A stretch of 64,000 nt of DNA from an uncultured Acidobacteriota bacterium (lineage in GTDB: Bacteria; Acidobacteriota; Terriglobia; Bryobacterales; Bryobacteraceae): contig CADEFM010000006.1 in the NCBI GenBank assembly GCA_902826605.1, positions 205,860 to 269,859 on the forward strand, in the 5' to 3' direction. The notes under the pieces are model-generated. The model was not told the origin of the DNA and made no database searches. It worked only from the letters and a program-made list of their open reading frames with translations. The translations under genes were made by a program, and so were the position numbers. Shown one piece after another: positions 7,668 through 16,505 of the stretch (position 1 is its first letter; the number at the start of each line of letters is the position of its first letter).

Positions 7668-10600
7668 CTACTGCTGCTTTCGGCGCTTGACTAACTTCTT
7701 GCGCCAGCGCCGCGCAATGGTGGGCGGATCAAAGGCATGCGCGAGCAGGTCCGCCTGCTCCCGGGTATGCACCTTGGACGAACCCGGCGCGGTGGAAGCG
7801 CTCTCAGGCCGCCCTGCATAGCCCAAAGCGCGCGCCTCATTCGCCATGATACGTTGCAGCCTGGTGCGCATGAAAATCCACGCGCCCATGTTGCGAGGCT
7901 CTTCCTGCGCCCACACTACGCCGCTCGCACCGTTGTATTTTTCGAGCACTGCACGAATCTCTGCTTCCGGAAGAGGGTAAAGTTGCTCCACGCGAACGAT
8001 TGCCGTATGCGCCGCGGTTTCGTCCGTGGCCCTGCGCGCTTCCCGGGCGGCCACTAATTCGTAGTAGACCTTGCCCGAGCACAATAGAATTTTGCGGATG
8101 GAAGAAGCATCGGTCACGGTCCCGTCGTCCAGCACGGGATAGAAAGATCCATGTGTCAGATCTTCAACCGTTGAAACCACCTTGGGATGGCGCAGCAGGC
8201 TCTTGGGCGACATTACGATGAGAGGCTTTCGTAGCCCGCGGCGATCCGCGCCGCCCCGCATCTGACGCCGCAGCAGGTGGAAATATTGCGCCGGAGTAGT
8301 GCAGTTCACCACCTGCATATTGTTCTCCGCGCACAATTGCAGGAAGCGCTCCAGGCGTGCGCTGGAATGCTCAGGCCCGCCGCCTTCCTGTCCGTGCGGC
8401 AGCAGCATCACAAGACCGCTAGGTTGTCCCCATTTCGATTCGGCCGATGCGATGAACTGATCCACGATGATCTGCGCGCCATTGAAAAAATCGCCATATT
8501 GCGCTTCCCACAAGACCAGACTCAACGGATCGGCCACGCTGTATCCGAATTCGAATCCCAGCACGCCATATTCGCTGAGCGGACTATTGTATACCTCAAA
8601 CTTCGCGCGCCCCGGAGCCAGATTTGCCAAAGGCGTGTAGATTTGATCGTTTTCGTAATCGTGAAATTCGGAATGGCGATGGCTGAAAGTGCCTCGGGCC
8701 GTATCCTGGCCGCTCAGGCGGACGGAAGTGCCTTCCAATACGAGGCTGCCGAACGCGAGGGTTTCCGCCAGCGCCCAATCGATGGAATTGTCGCGCAGCG
8801 CTGACGCGCGCTTCTCCACCAACTTCGCCAGCTTTGGATGAATGGTGAAGTCCGGCGGGAAAGCGGTGACGCTCTTCGTCACTTGTTCCAGCGTCGAAAG
8901 ACTCACGCCAGTGGGCGGCAGATCCTGCGGCATGGCCTCCGGCGTCAGCGGATTCAACTCAAGCAATTCCCACTGCTCTTTGTTCTTCTGCGTCTGATCG
9001 TAGACTTCGTAGAGACTTTTCTTCTGAGCCTCCTGCCAGCCGGCTACTTCGTCCGCCGTCACGATACCTGCCTGAACCAGCCGCGCCGCATACAGTGCTG
9101 CCACGGATTGGTGATCCTTCAACTGGCGGTACATTACAGGCTGCGTGAAACTGGCGTCGTCGCCTTCATTGTGGCCGTGCTTGCGCCAGCACAACATGTC
9201 GATGAATACGTCCCGGTGGAATCGCTGCCGGAAATCGTATGCCAGTTGCGCCGCGCGAATACAGGCATCCGGATCGTCGCCGTTGACGTGCAGCACCGGC
9301 GCTTGTACCATCAGCCCTGCATCCGTGCAATAGACCGTGGAGCGCGCCGCTGACGGATTGGTAGTGAATCCAAGCTGGTTGTTGATCACCAGGTGAATCG
9401 TGCCGCCTGTATTGTAGCCTTCGATCTGCGAAAAATTCAGGGTCTCGGTCACCACGCCTTGCGCCGCCACTGCGGCATCGCCGTGGATCAGCAATGGGAT
9501 GACGCGCTCGCGCTTGTCATCGCCCAGGCGGTCCTGCTTGGGCCGAACAATGCCTTCCACGACGGGATTGACCGCTTCCAGGTGGCTCGGATTAGCGGCG
9601 ACCGATACTGTGATCTGCCTGCCCGACGGCATTGTGCGCAGATTGCTCGCGCCCAGGTGATATTTCACGTCGCCTGTGCCAGCGAAATCCTCGTCGGAAA
9701 GGTCGCCATCAAATTCCGAAAACACCTGTGCGATGCCCTTGCCGATGACGTTGGCGAGCACCGCCAAACGCCCGCGATGCGCCATCCCGATGACACATTC
9801 GTCCACGCCGCCGAGCGCTGCACGGTCCAATATTTCATCCATGATTGCGATGGTTGTTTCGCCGCCTTCAATCGAGAACCTTTTGTGGCCCTTAAAGCGG
9901 TTCTCCAGAAAAGTTTCAAACCCTTGGGCTTCCACAACGCTCTTCAGTGCGCGGCGCTTCACCGCGGCATCGAGATTCCACGGACCGGATTGTTCGAAAT
10001 GCTGCTGAAACCATTGGCGCTCCGTTGGTGCGTCACAATGCATATACTCGACGCCCAGCTTTCCCGCGTAGACTGAGCGCAAACGGTCCAGCAAGTCCCG
10101 CAGTGTGCCGATTCCAAAAGCCCCAAGATGGAAGCTGCGATCCAAATCCCAAATCGTAAGCCCGTGCGTGCGCGGATCTAGGTCCGGGTGTCCCGGACGC
10201 GGCAAGCCCAGCGGATCGATATCGGCCGCCAGATGCCCGCGCTCGCGCCATGCTTCAATCAAACCCGTGATCGCGGCTTGCTTCACTGGATCCGCGTTGA
10301 CGGGGGGAGCCGAGGCCTGCTCCGTTTCCCACCGCACCGGCCGCAGCGGAACACCCAGCGCGGCGTATATCTGTTCGTAAAACTCGTGTTCGCCTTCAAG
10401 CAGTCCCTGCATGGTCGCCAGGAACATGCCCGATTCGGCCCCTTGAATGACACGGTGATCGTAGGTGCAGGTCATGGTCATGACCTTACTCAGCCCCATG
10501 GCCGCGCGTGTCTCTTCGCTAACGCCGCGATATTCGGGAGGATAGTCAATCGCACCCGTCGCGATAATAGCGCCCTGACCGGGCATCAAGCGGGGAACCG

Positions 10601-11339
10601 AACCCACGGTTCCCACGGTCCCCGGATTGGTGAGCGAAATCGTGGTTCCTTCAAGATCCGCCACAGTCAATTTGTTGCCGCGCGCGCGCATTACGACGTC
10701 GTCGTAAGCGGCAAGAAACTGCGTGAAATCCATCGCCTCGGACTTTTTGATCGAGGGAACTTTTAGTGAACGCGCACCGTCTTTGCCCGCCACATCCACC
10801 GCGAGTCCGATGTTTACGTGCCCACGCCGCACCCGCATTGACTCGTGTCCGTTATCGGAAAACGTATCGTTAATTGCCGGAACCGCCTCAATAGCCTTCA
10901 CCATCGCCCATGCCACCAGGTGCGTGTAGGAAATCTTACCGAGTCCTTGTGAGGATCGGTAGCCGTTGATTGCGTGACGGTTCTCGTCCATCACTTTAAC
11001 GGGAACCGTCCGGAAACTGGTGGCGGTCGGTACGGTCAAACTGGCCGACATGTTTTCGGCGATCTTGAGCGCGGGCCCCCGCAGCGGCGTTGCCTGATCG
11101 TCCTCCAAGATCGATATGGGAGCGGAGGAGAGCATATGCCGCGGTGTCGGCAAGCTCCGGATTTCGACGCGCATTTCGTCTGCCGGCAGGTTGCTGATCG
11201 GTTCGATCGTAATGGTCTCGGGTTGTCCCTCAAACACCTGCGTCCAACTGGTGTCCACCACCTGATGATCGGTGCGATATTGCTGATACAGTTCCTCTTC
11301 GAGCCAACTATTCACACTGGGAGCTGAAGGGTCATGCAT
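7668..11339 (-). CDS. kgd: Multifunctional 2-oxoglutarate dehydrogenase E2-E1 fusion (Kgd/OdhA type)
   Basis: A 1223-residue protein, the size of mycobacterial Kgd and corynebacterial OdhA. Residues 1-35 are the short N-terminal binding segment of 2-oxoglutarate dehydrogenases (SWLEEELYQQYRTD). About 85-320 is an acyltransferase (E2-like) domain with the active-site motif TYDHRVIQGAESG at 292-304. From about 360 to the end is the thiamine-diphosphate E1 domain (MAHRGRLAVLANVIGKG, HNEGDDASFTQPVMY, then the C-terminal transketolase part). It has no lipoyl domain, so lipoate must come from another E2. It decarboxylates 2-oxoglutarate in the TCA cycle. The ATG at 11339 gives the expected N-terminus. 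Confidence 0.93.
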   Translation of the reverse strand: MHDPSAPSVNSWLEEELYQQYRTDHQVVDTSWTQVFEGQPETITIEPISNLPADEMRVEIRSLPTPRHMLSSAPISILEDDQATPLRGPALKIAENMSASLTVPTATSFRTVPVKVMDENRHAINGYRSSQGLGKISYTHLVAWAMVKAIEAVPAINDTFSDNGHESMRVRRGHVNIGLAVDVAGKDGARSLKVPSIKKSEAMDFTQFLAAYDDVVMRARGNKLTVADLEGTTISLTNPGTVGTVGSVPRLMPGQGAIIATGAIDYPPEYRGVSEETRAAMGLSKVMTMTCTYDHRVIQGAESGMFLATMQGLLEGEHEFYEQIYAALGVPLRPVRWETEQASAPPVNADPVKQAAITGLIEAWRERGHLAADIDPLGLPRPGHPDLDPRTHGLTIWDLDRSFHLGAFGIGTLRDLLDRLRSVYAGKLGVEYMHCDAPTERQWFQQHFEQSGPWNLDAAVKRRALKSVVEAQGFETFLENRFKGHKRFSIEGGETTIAIMDEILDRAALGGVDECVIGMAHRGRLAVLANVIGKGIAQVFSEFDGDLSDEDFAGTGDVKYHLGASNLRTMPSGRQITVSVAANPSHLEAVNPVVEGIVRPKQDRLGDDKRERVIPLLIHGDAAVAAQGVVTETLNFSQIEGYNTGGTIHLVINNQLGFTTNPSAARSTVYCTDAGLMVQAPVLHVNGDDPDACIRAAQLAYDFRQRFHRDVFIDMLCWRKHGHNEGDDASFTQPVMYRQLKDHQSVAALYAARLVQAGIVTADEVAGWQEAQKKSLYEVYDQTQKNKEQWELLELNPLTPEAMPQDLPPTGVSLSTLEQVTKSVTAFPPDFTIHPKLAKLVEKRASALRDNSIDWALAETLAFGSLVLEGTSVRLSGQDTARGTFSHRHSEFHDYENDQIYTPLANLAPGRAKFEVYNSPLSEYGVLGFEFGYSVADPLSLVLWEAQYGDFFNGAQIIVDQFIASAESKWGQPSGLVMLLPHGQEGGGPEHSSARLERFLQLCAENNMQVVNCTTPAQYFHLLRRQMRGGADRRGLRKPLIVMSPKSLLRHPKVVSTVEDLTHGSFYPVLDDGTVTDASSIRKILLCSGKVYYELVAAREARRATDETAAHTAIVRVEQLYPLPEAEIRAVLEKYNGASGVVWAQEEPRNMGAWIFMRTRLQRIMANEARALGYAGRPESASTAPGSSKVHTREQADLLAHAFDPPTIARRWRKKLVKRRKQQ

Positions 11340-11374
11340 GGGATTTCTTCTACTATGATATCGAATGCCGCAGT

Positions 11375-11974
11375 ATGAGCAGATTCTTAATTTTTTCTGA
11401 CATTCATAACGACGTGAACGCGCTGCAACGGTTGCTCGCGGTGGATGCTGACGCCTATTTCTGCGCGGGTGACTTGGTAAGCTGGGCGCGAGGACTGGAT
11501 AAGATGGCCGTCAGCTTCGCGCGGCGCCCCGCCGAGAGCATTTACATGTTGCCCGGCAACCACGAATCCGCGAGCCAGATAGAGGACTTCTGCGCACGTC
11601 ACGGCTTCGTCAACTTTCACGAAAAAATGGCTGAGATCGGCGGTGTGCGTGTCGCGGGCTTGGGCTATTCCATGATCACTCCGTTTGACACGCCTGGCGA
11701 ATACACCGAAGAGCAATTTGCCGAACGCCTCTCACGGTTTGCCGAATACAAGCCGCAAGTACTGGTGTGCCATTCTCCGCCACTTAATACACCGCTCGAT
11801 CGCATCAAGGAGGGTCTGCACGCAGGTAGCCGAGCCGTTCGCGAATTCATAGAGCAATACCAGCCCGGGCATTTTTTCTGTGGGCACATCCATGAGGCTG
11901 AAGGATTCGTCCTCCAAATGGGCGCGACCAGGGTGATGAACGTGGGGAAGAAGGGATGGCTGCTGGAGATCTGA
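11375..11974 (+). CDS. Calcineurin-like metallophosphoesterase
   Basis: A 199-residue cytoplasmic protein with the di-metal phosphoesterase motifs in order: FSDIHND (D9, H11), CAGDLVSW (GD motif), LPGNHES (GNH motif), VCHSPP and CGHIHEAEG (GHxH motif). The family includes small phosphodiesterases acting on cyclic nucleotides or phosphate esters; the substrate here is unknown. It is divergent from kgd with about 35 bases between the starts. Confidence 0.88.
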   Translation: MSRFLIFSDIHNDVNALQRLLAVDADAYFCAGDLVSWARGLDKMAVSFARRPAESIYMLPGNHESASQIEDFCARHGFVNFHEKMAEIGGVRVAGLGYSMITPFDTPGEYTEEQFAERLSRFAEYKPQVLVCHSPPLNTPLDRIKEGLHAGSRAVREFIEQYQPGHFFCGHIHEAEGFVLQMGATRVMNVGKKGWLLEI

Positions 11975-11977
11975 TCG

Positions 11978-11997
11978 AACTGGTCATCTGACCAGTT
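11978..11997. promoter_or_regulatory. Perfect 9-bp palindrome upstream of the antitoxin gene (possible operator)
   Basis: AACTGGTCA - TC - TGACCAGTT is an exact inverted repeat, 16 bases before the antitoxin ATG, next to a TAAAAT-like -10 element at about 12001-12006. Phd/YefM antitoxins repress their own operon by binding palindromes at this place. Alternatively it may be a hairpin ending the phosphoesterase transcript, but no T-run follows it. The operator reading is preferred but is inference. Confidence 0.5.
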
Positions 11998-12013
11998 GTA
12001 GTAAAATCAACTC

Positions 12014-12283
12014 ATGAAGTCTCGAACCGTAAGTGCGACGCAATTCAAGGCGCAATGCCTGTCGCTGCTGGACGATGTAGCCCAACACAGACAGAAGATC
12101 ACGGTCACGAAACGAGGAAAGCCGGTGGCGCAATTGGGACCGCTGGACCGAAAGCCTTGGAAATCCACAAGGGGCGCTTTGGCAGGTGAGCTGAAGATCA
12201 TTGGCGACCTTGACAATTTCAGCATGGCGAACTTGTGGAATGTGGTTCGCGAAGTAGAACAGAAAAAGAACGGTAAGCGGTAA
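12014..12283 (+). CDS. Type II antitoxin, Phd/YefM family
   Basis: An 89-residue protein beginning SRTVSATQFKAQCLSLLDDV and followed by 'ITVTKRGKPVAQLGP', the standard Phd/YefM N-terminal DNA-binding fold (…VSATEFK…LLDEV…VTKRGKPVA). The C-terminal tail (about residues 55-89) is polar and would wrap the toxin. It is followed after 2 bases by a PIN toxin, a common Phd/VapC pairing. A palindrome just upstream is a likely autoregulation site. Confidence 0.88.
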   Translation: MKSRTVSATQFKAQCLSLLDDVAQHRQKITVTKRGKPVAQLGPLDRKPWKSTRGALAGELKIIGDLDNFSMANLWNVVREVEQKKNGKR

Positions 12284-12285
12284 AC

Positions 12286-12675
12286 GTGCGATATCTGCTC
12301 GATACGCAGATCGTGGTTCGCTGGGTGGCGGAACCGGGAAGATTGTCGCGAGAGCATACGCGCATCCTGAGGGCCGCAGAGCTAAATCACGAAGAGGTTG
12401 GGGTTAGCGCCCTGTCGCTGCTCGAAATCACGGCGTTGGAGGAGGCTCGGATTATCAGGGCCGATACTCGCAGGATTTTCGAGTTTTTGCAAGCCAATCC
12501 GGTATTTACGATTGTGCCTATATCGTTCGAAGTGGCGCTGGAAGTCCCTGCGTTGAAGGGGCTTCGGGATCCAGCGGACCGCGCCATTGTCGCCACAGCT
12601 AGAATCCATCGCTTGAAACTCTTGACGACGGATCAGAAGATCATTGAATCCGGTTTGGTGGATGTAGTTGAGTAA
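12286..12675 (+). CDS. PIN-domain ribonuclease toxin (VapC type)
   Basis: A 129-residue protein starting at GTG 12286. It has the PIN pattern: D6 in YLLDTQIVV, a middle acidic position in SALSLLEITALEE, DPADRAIVATA (conserved Asp) and LLTTDQKI near the end. VapC toxins are Mg-dependent RNases that cut tRNA or rRNA and are held by the antitoxin encoded just before. All catalytic acidic residues appear present, so it is probably active. A degraded copy of the C-terminal third of a similar gene lies about 370 bases downstream. Confidence 0.88.
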   Translation: MRYLLDTQIVVRWVAEPGRLSREHTRILRAAELNHEEVGVSALSLLEITALEEARIIRADTRRIFEFLQANPVFTIVPISFEVALEVPALKGLRDPADRAIVATARIHRLKLLTTDQKIIESGLVDVVE

Positions 12676-13012
12676 ACGCGTGAGGCCCGCAAAGCCCCGT
12701 CTACAAACACGCGACGGTGGCAGGCATCGGAGAATCAAAAATGTTCGCGGTGGAATTGAGACTGGATTCAATGGGCCGGGGTGCTCGTAGCGCTAGAACT
12801 GACGCCGTCATGTCGCTCACTGACGCCCGTGTGCGCAACGGAAAGTTGATGAGTGACTGCGTCGTAGCCGTTAACCCAAAGGGCTGGATGGTCAGCGGTG
12901 TGGCACCAGCGCGTGATGCATTCCGAAAAGCAAACTGGAACGTCTTCGTTAGGCTACGCATCGCTGCCCTAGGGGACGTCAACCTAAGCCGCCCGCGCGT
13001 CCCCTTCTTGGA

Positions 13013-13138
13013 GAGTGCCCGAGACTGCTCCGGTGTGCGGATCGCACGATCGCGGCAACCGCAAGAATTCACAAGTTGCGGCTGCTGACCTGCGACATAC
13101 AAATCGTCGATTCGGGTTTGGTGGACCTGATGGAATAA
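13013..13138 (+). pseudogene. Remnant of a second PIN-domain toxin gene (C-terminal end)
   Basis: In the frame ending at TAA 13136-13138 the translation reads ADRTIAATARIHKLRLLT, then CDIQIVDSGLVDLME. This aligns with the end of the intact toxin upstream (ADRAIVATARIHRLKLLT, then TDQKIIESGLVDVVE). Before this match only 'ECPRLLR' resembles the EVPALKGLRDP region, two or three codons shorter. No start codon or N-terminal PIN sequence was found further up. It is the tail of a second VapC-like gene, not a working toxin. Confidence 0.65.
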
Positions 13139-13216
13139 TTGCCGAAAGGAATAGGTGCAGTCCACGATTTTCTTTGGCCGCCGTACCCTGGCGGGTGCAC
13201 TCGGAAGGCTCGTCTG

Positions 13217-13357
13217 ACCTGATTGAATCAAATGATATGCCTGGATGCGCAGGTACTGCGGCGCATTATGGGGACGGCTCCGTCTCAGTCGCTTATCGAA
13301 CGCCTCAGCGACCAAATCGTTCCAGATCTCGCTGCGAAACCAGTCTCTGTTCGACAT
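13217..13357 (-). pseudogene. N-terminal fragment of a hypothetical protein
   Basis: On the minus strand from ATG 13355-13357 the frame reads SNRDWFRSEIWNDLVAEAF and then KRLRRSRPHNAPQYLRIQAY. From memory this resembles the start of a widespread uncharacterised family (…WFRN..WN..IE..F…L.RAR…QYLRIQA). After about 47 residues the likeness is lost although the frame stays open. It looks like a truncated gene in a region of decayed sequence. The family identity is remembered, not tested. Confidence 0.4.
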
Positions 13358-13537
13358 GAGTTGCGATCCTGAATCGAGCATAACCCGTTAACGATCATCG
13401 TTTGTTTTTGATGCGCCCGACGCCGGCCATCAGATCTACACGCCCCTCTTGCCCGACGACTAGCTCAACCGATCAGGTAACGCACTCACCCAAAACGGCT
13501 CACGAAACCATACTCGCGTTCGCCGTACCCTATAAGA

Positions 13538-14572
13538 ATGAAACTTCAGGATCTAGCGAGTGCACTGGGGTGCGAATTGCACGGGGATGGCGCTGTGGAG
13601 ATCTCGGGCGTCGCGGGCATGGAGCAGGCGGGGCCAACGGAGGTCACCTTCCTGGCCAACCCCAAGTACGCGCCCAAGGTGAAGACCACCCGCGCGGCGG
13701 CCGTGTTGGTGTCGCAGCCAATCGAAGGGTTAAGCGCCGCGCAGCTCCTTTCTTCAAATCCCTATGTCGATTTCGCACGAGCTCTGGCCCTGTTTTATCA
13801 CCCTCCCCGGCCCGCCCCTGGAGTGCATCCTTCTGCCTCCATCGCAGCGACGGCGCGCGTGGGAGAGAACGCCTCCATCGGGCCATTCGCTGTGGTGGGT
13901 GAGAACGTCGTCATCGGCAGGAACGCTGTGCTGCACCCTCACGTGGTCATCTACGAAGGCGCTCGCATCGGTGACGAGTTTTATGCGCATTCGCATGCCG
14001 TGGTCCGGGAGTTCTGCCGCGTCGGCGACCGGGTGATTCTGCAGAACAGCGTCATCATCGGCGGCGATGGCTACGGATTCGCCAAGCGCGCCGATGGCAC
14101 GCACCACAAGATTGTCCAAAGCGGTGTCGCGGTGATCGAGAACGATGTCGAAATTCAAACTCTGACCTCAGTGGATCGGGCCACAGTAGGAGAAACACGA
14201 GTCCGGCGCGGTGCCAAGATCGACAGCTTGGTCCAGATCGGCCACGCGTCTGAAGTGGGCGAGGACAACATCATCTGCGCCCAGACTGGCCTTGCTGGGT
14301 CCAGCATTTTGAAGAAAAATGTCTTGCTCGCGGGCCAGGTCGGGATATCCGGACACCTCACCATTCATGACAACGCCATCATTTACGCGCAGAGCGGCAT
14401 CGGCGGCGATGTGCCCGCGGGCGCGGTGATGAGCGGCTCGCCGGCGTTCGAAGCGAAGGACTGGCTGCGTGCCATCACCGCCTTTCCCAAGCTCCCCGAG
14501 ATTTTAAAGACAATGCGACAATTGGAGCGGCGTCTGGCCGTGTTGGAAGGCGGCGAGGCGAAATCCACATGA
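13538..14572 (+). CDS. lpxD: UDP-3-O-(3-hydroxyacyl)glucosamine N-acyltransferase
   Basis: Adds the second hydroxyacyl chain (from acyl-ACP) in lipid A synthesis, which marks the host as having LPS. The 344-residue protein has the N-terminal LpxD domain (LQDLASALGCELHGDGAVEI, EVTFLANPKYAPKV), a central left-handed beta helix of hexapeptide repeats from about residue 105 (IGPFAVVGENVVIGRNAV), the family segment IIGGDGYGFAKR, and a C-terminal helix. The catalytic His would be in the QIGHASEVGED segment. The LOG gene follows with a 4-base ATGA overlap. Confidence 0.94.
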   Translation: MKLQDLASALGCELHGDGAVEISGVAGMEQAGPTEVTFLANPKYAPKVKTTRAAAVLVSQPIEGLSAAQLLSSNPYVDFARALALFYHPPRPAPGVHPSASIAATARVGENASIGPFAVVGENVVIGRNAVLHPHVVIYEGARIGDEFYAHSHAVVREFCRVGDRVILQNSVIIGGDGYGFAKRADGTHHKIVQSGVAVIENDVEIQTLTSVDRATVGETRVRRGAKIDSLVQIGHASEVGEDNIICAQTGLAGSSILKKNVLLAGQVGISGHLTIHDNAIIYAQSGIGGDVPAGAVMSGSPAFEAKDWLRAITAFPKLPEILKTMRQLERRLAVLEGGEAKST

Positions 14573-15351
14573 ATTCACTGGACAACAATGACGGAGAAGG
14601 CCGGTTAAGGCGCGCATATCGCGATCAGGATTTCATGGATACCCCGCCCGCGCGGCCTTTGCGCCTGCTGGCGGAATATCTGCATCCGCAAACGCATTTT
14701 CGCCAGGAACGCATCCACGACACGGTGGTGTTCTTCGGCTCCGCGCGTTTGATGGAAATGGGACCACTCGGGCGCTATTACAACGAAGCGCGCGAGCTGG
14801 CTCGGCGCTTGACGGAATGGTCCGATGGGCTCAGCGAACCCACGCGCCGGTTCGTCGTATGCAGTGGAGGCGGCCCTGGAATCATGGAGGCGGCAAATCG
14901 CGGCGCGCGTGACGCCGGAGGCAAAACCATAGGTCTCAACATCGGTTTACCGTTTGAGCAGCGCCCCAACCCCTTCGTTACACCGGAGCTCAACTTTGAA
15001 TTCCACTACTTCTTCATGCGCAAATTCTGGTTCGCCTACTTGGCGAAAGCGCTGATCGTGTTCCCGGGCGGCTTCGGGACGATCGATGAGCTTTCCGAAA
15101 TCCTGACGCTTGTGCAGACTCAAAAGCTCCGCAAGAAGATCGTGGTCATCCTTTACGGTACTAGCTTCTGGAATGAAGTGATCAACTTTCCGGCGCTTGT
15201 TAGGCACGGAATGATCGCGCCTGAAGATCTGGAGCTATTCCAAACAGTCGACGACGTGGATTCGGCATTCACGCTGCTTAAGGAAGGTCTGACAAAGTTC
15301 TATCTCGATCCCGATCAGGAAGTGCCTGCTATCGCAAAATCGCGAGACTGA
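14569..15351 (+). CDS. LOG-family (TIGR00730-like) Rossmann protein, possible nucleotide phosphoribohydrolase
   Basis: A 260-residue protein with 'VVFFGSARL', 'CSGGGPGIMEAANRGA' and the family signature FPGGFGTIDE. LOG proteins cleave the N-glycosidic bond of (cytokinin-type) nucleoside 5'-monophosphates; many bacterial members act on AMP-like substrates or have unknown roles. The N-terminal 45 residues before the Rossmann core are typical of the longer bacterial subgroup. ATGA overlap with lpxD suggests one transcript. Confidence 0.85.
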   Translation: MNSLDNNDGEGRLRRAYRDQDFMDTPPARPLRLLAEYLHPQTHFRQERIHDTVVFFGSARLMEMGPLGRYYNEARELARRLTEWSDGLSEPTRRFVVCSGGGPGIMEAANRGARDAGGKTIGLNIGLPFEQRPNPFVTPELNFEFHYFFMRKFWFAYLAKALIVFPGGFGTIDELSEILTLVQTQKLRKKIVVILYGTSFWNEVINFPALVRHGMIAPEDLELFQTVDDVDSAFTLLKEGLTKFYLDPDQEVPAIAKSRD

Positions 15352-15380
15352 GCCGCCCAAGAATGCAACCCGAGGGAGTT

Positions 15381-16505
15381 TCAAAGTGCGACTTCTTCAC
15401 GTCGGGCAAACGTTGCACGGAAAACGTTGAGGAAGTGCGGATGACGCAGAACTCCAATGCCATTGGTTAGAAGCCGCACGGCCAGCGGTTCGTCGCCGAT
15501 CCACTGTGTCAGAGACCGTGCGATGCCGTCATCACCCAGGTAGAATGCGCGGTCGCTCCAGCGTCGCCATCCGTAAGCGTGGTCATCTTGGTCGCCAAGA
15601 ATCTCTTGCAGGCTTTCCAGAATACGAACAGCCAATGGTTCGCAATACTGCTTAGTGATGAGCACGTTGCTGAAGCCTTGGCGAATCTCTTCCACGAATT
15701 CGGAAAATGTCGAAGCGTCGGTTAGATTCAGAAGAGTATTCGCTTCGCGCGCGTGCCGGTCGCCTCCCGAGATCAGCGGTTTGCCAAAGCGTTGCGCGAG
15801 ATCGAAGACCGTGCGATTTTCCTGCCATGGACGCAGGCCATTCAGTTCGAATGCGTGCAAATAAGGGCGATATGCACCGGCAAAACGCCGCGCGGTTTCC
15901 CGGTGCGCGGCCTCTCCAATGCCGGCTTCATCCCAATTGGCATGATTGAAGACCACCAACACATCGCGCTGCGTGGTTAAGTTCTCGAAAATGTCCCGCA
16001 AGGGTTTTCCGTTGCCGCCTGTAAATTCTTCCAGATCGTGCATGATGGCACGGGCGCGCTCCGCCGGAAGGTTGTGCACGCCGATATGGAAAAACGTGCC
16101 GCCGTAGGGGACGGTCCATTCGACCGAAACCGGCGCGTCGCAGCATGATTCCAGCAGGTGCAGCGACATCGGCGCTTCGATGTCGTCATGGTCGGACAGG
16201 GAGACCAGCGGCTTTAAATCAAAGTGATCGGCGATCTGGCCCGTCTCGATCGCCCAAGCCTGATGCGCCGACATCGGGGGCGTCCACCACGCTCGCTGCA
16301 GATCCAGGGCGACGCCAGCGGTCGCGCGGTAACGCGCCTCCCCGCGTTCCAGAGCCAGGCGCACCGGCAATATCCGCTTGGCCAGGCGGTAGACGAAGCC
16401 CAGGCTTTCCTTCGAGTGCAGAGTGTGGCTGTGAAGGGACACGCCCGTTCGGAAGTGCCGCGAAGGAGACATCTCGGATTCGAAGTAGATTCGGGTATGG
16501 CTCAT
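15381..16505 (-). CDS. PHP-type metallohydrolase-like protein
   Basis: A 374-residue protein with histidine/aspartate clusters of the PHP fold: SLHSHTLHSKES near residue 20, LVSLSDHDDIEAPMSL, FHIGVHNLP, VVFNHANWDE and LISGGDRHAREAN. PHP proteins bind two or three metals and act as phosphoesterases or DNA-proofreading nucleases; the substrate here is unknown. The ATG at 16505 follows a strong AGGAGGAGGG ribosome site, so the 16 extra residues of the longer frame are rejected. It converges with the LOG gene. Confidence 0.75.
   Translation of the reverse strand: MSHTRIYFESEMSPSRHFRTGVSLHSHTLHSKESLGFVYRLAKRILPVRLALERGEARYRATAGVALDLQRAWWTPPMSAHQAWAIETGQIADHFDLKPLVSLSDHDDIEAPMSLHLLESCCDAPVSVEWTVPYGGTFFHIGVHNLPAERARAIMHDLEEFTGGNGKPLRDIFENLTTQRDVLVVFNHANWDEAGIGEAAHRETARRFAGAYRPYLHAFELNGLRPWQENRTVFDLAQRFGKPLISGGDRHAREANTLLNLTDASTFSEFVEEIRQGFSNVLITKQYCEPLAVRILESLQEILGDQDDHAYGWRRWSDRAFYLGDDGIARSLTQWIGDEPLAVRLLTNGIGVLRHPHFLNVFRATFARREEVAL

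Noticed and set aside
9393..10076. 227-residue open frame on the plus strand inside kgd
   Set aside because: It is antisense to the conserved E1 domain of kgd; its translation is rich in His, Arg and Cys with no family pattern.
12717..13088. Plus-strand frame of 123 residues after the toxin gene
   Set aside because: It has some protein-like stretches but no family pattern and no ribosome site, and it is out of frame with the VapC tail it overlaps.
12701..13381. 226-residue minus-strand open frame as a full gene
   Set aside because: Only its first ~47 residues look like protein; the rest runs antisense to the VapC remnant and through low-quality sequence. Kept as a fragment instead.
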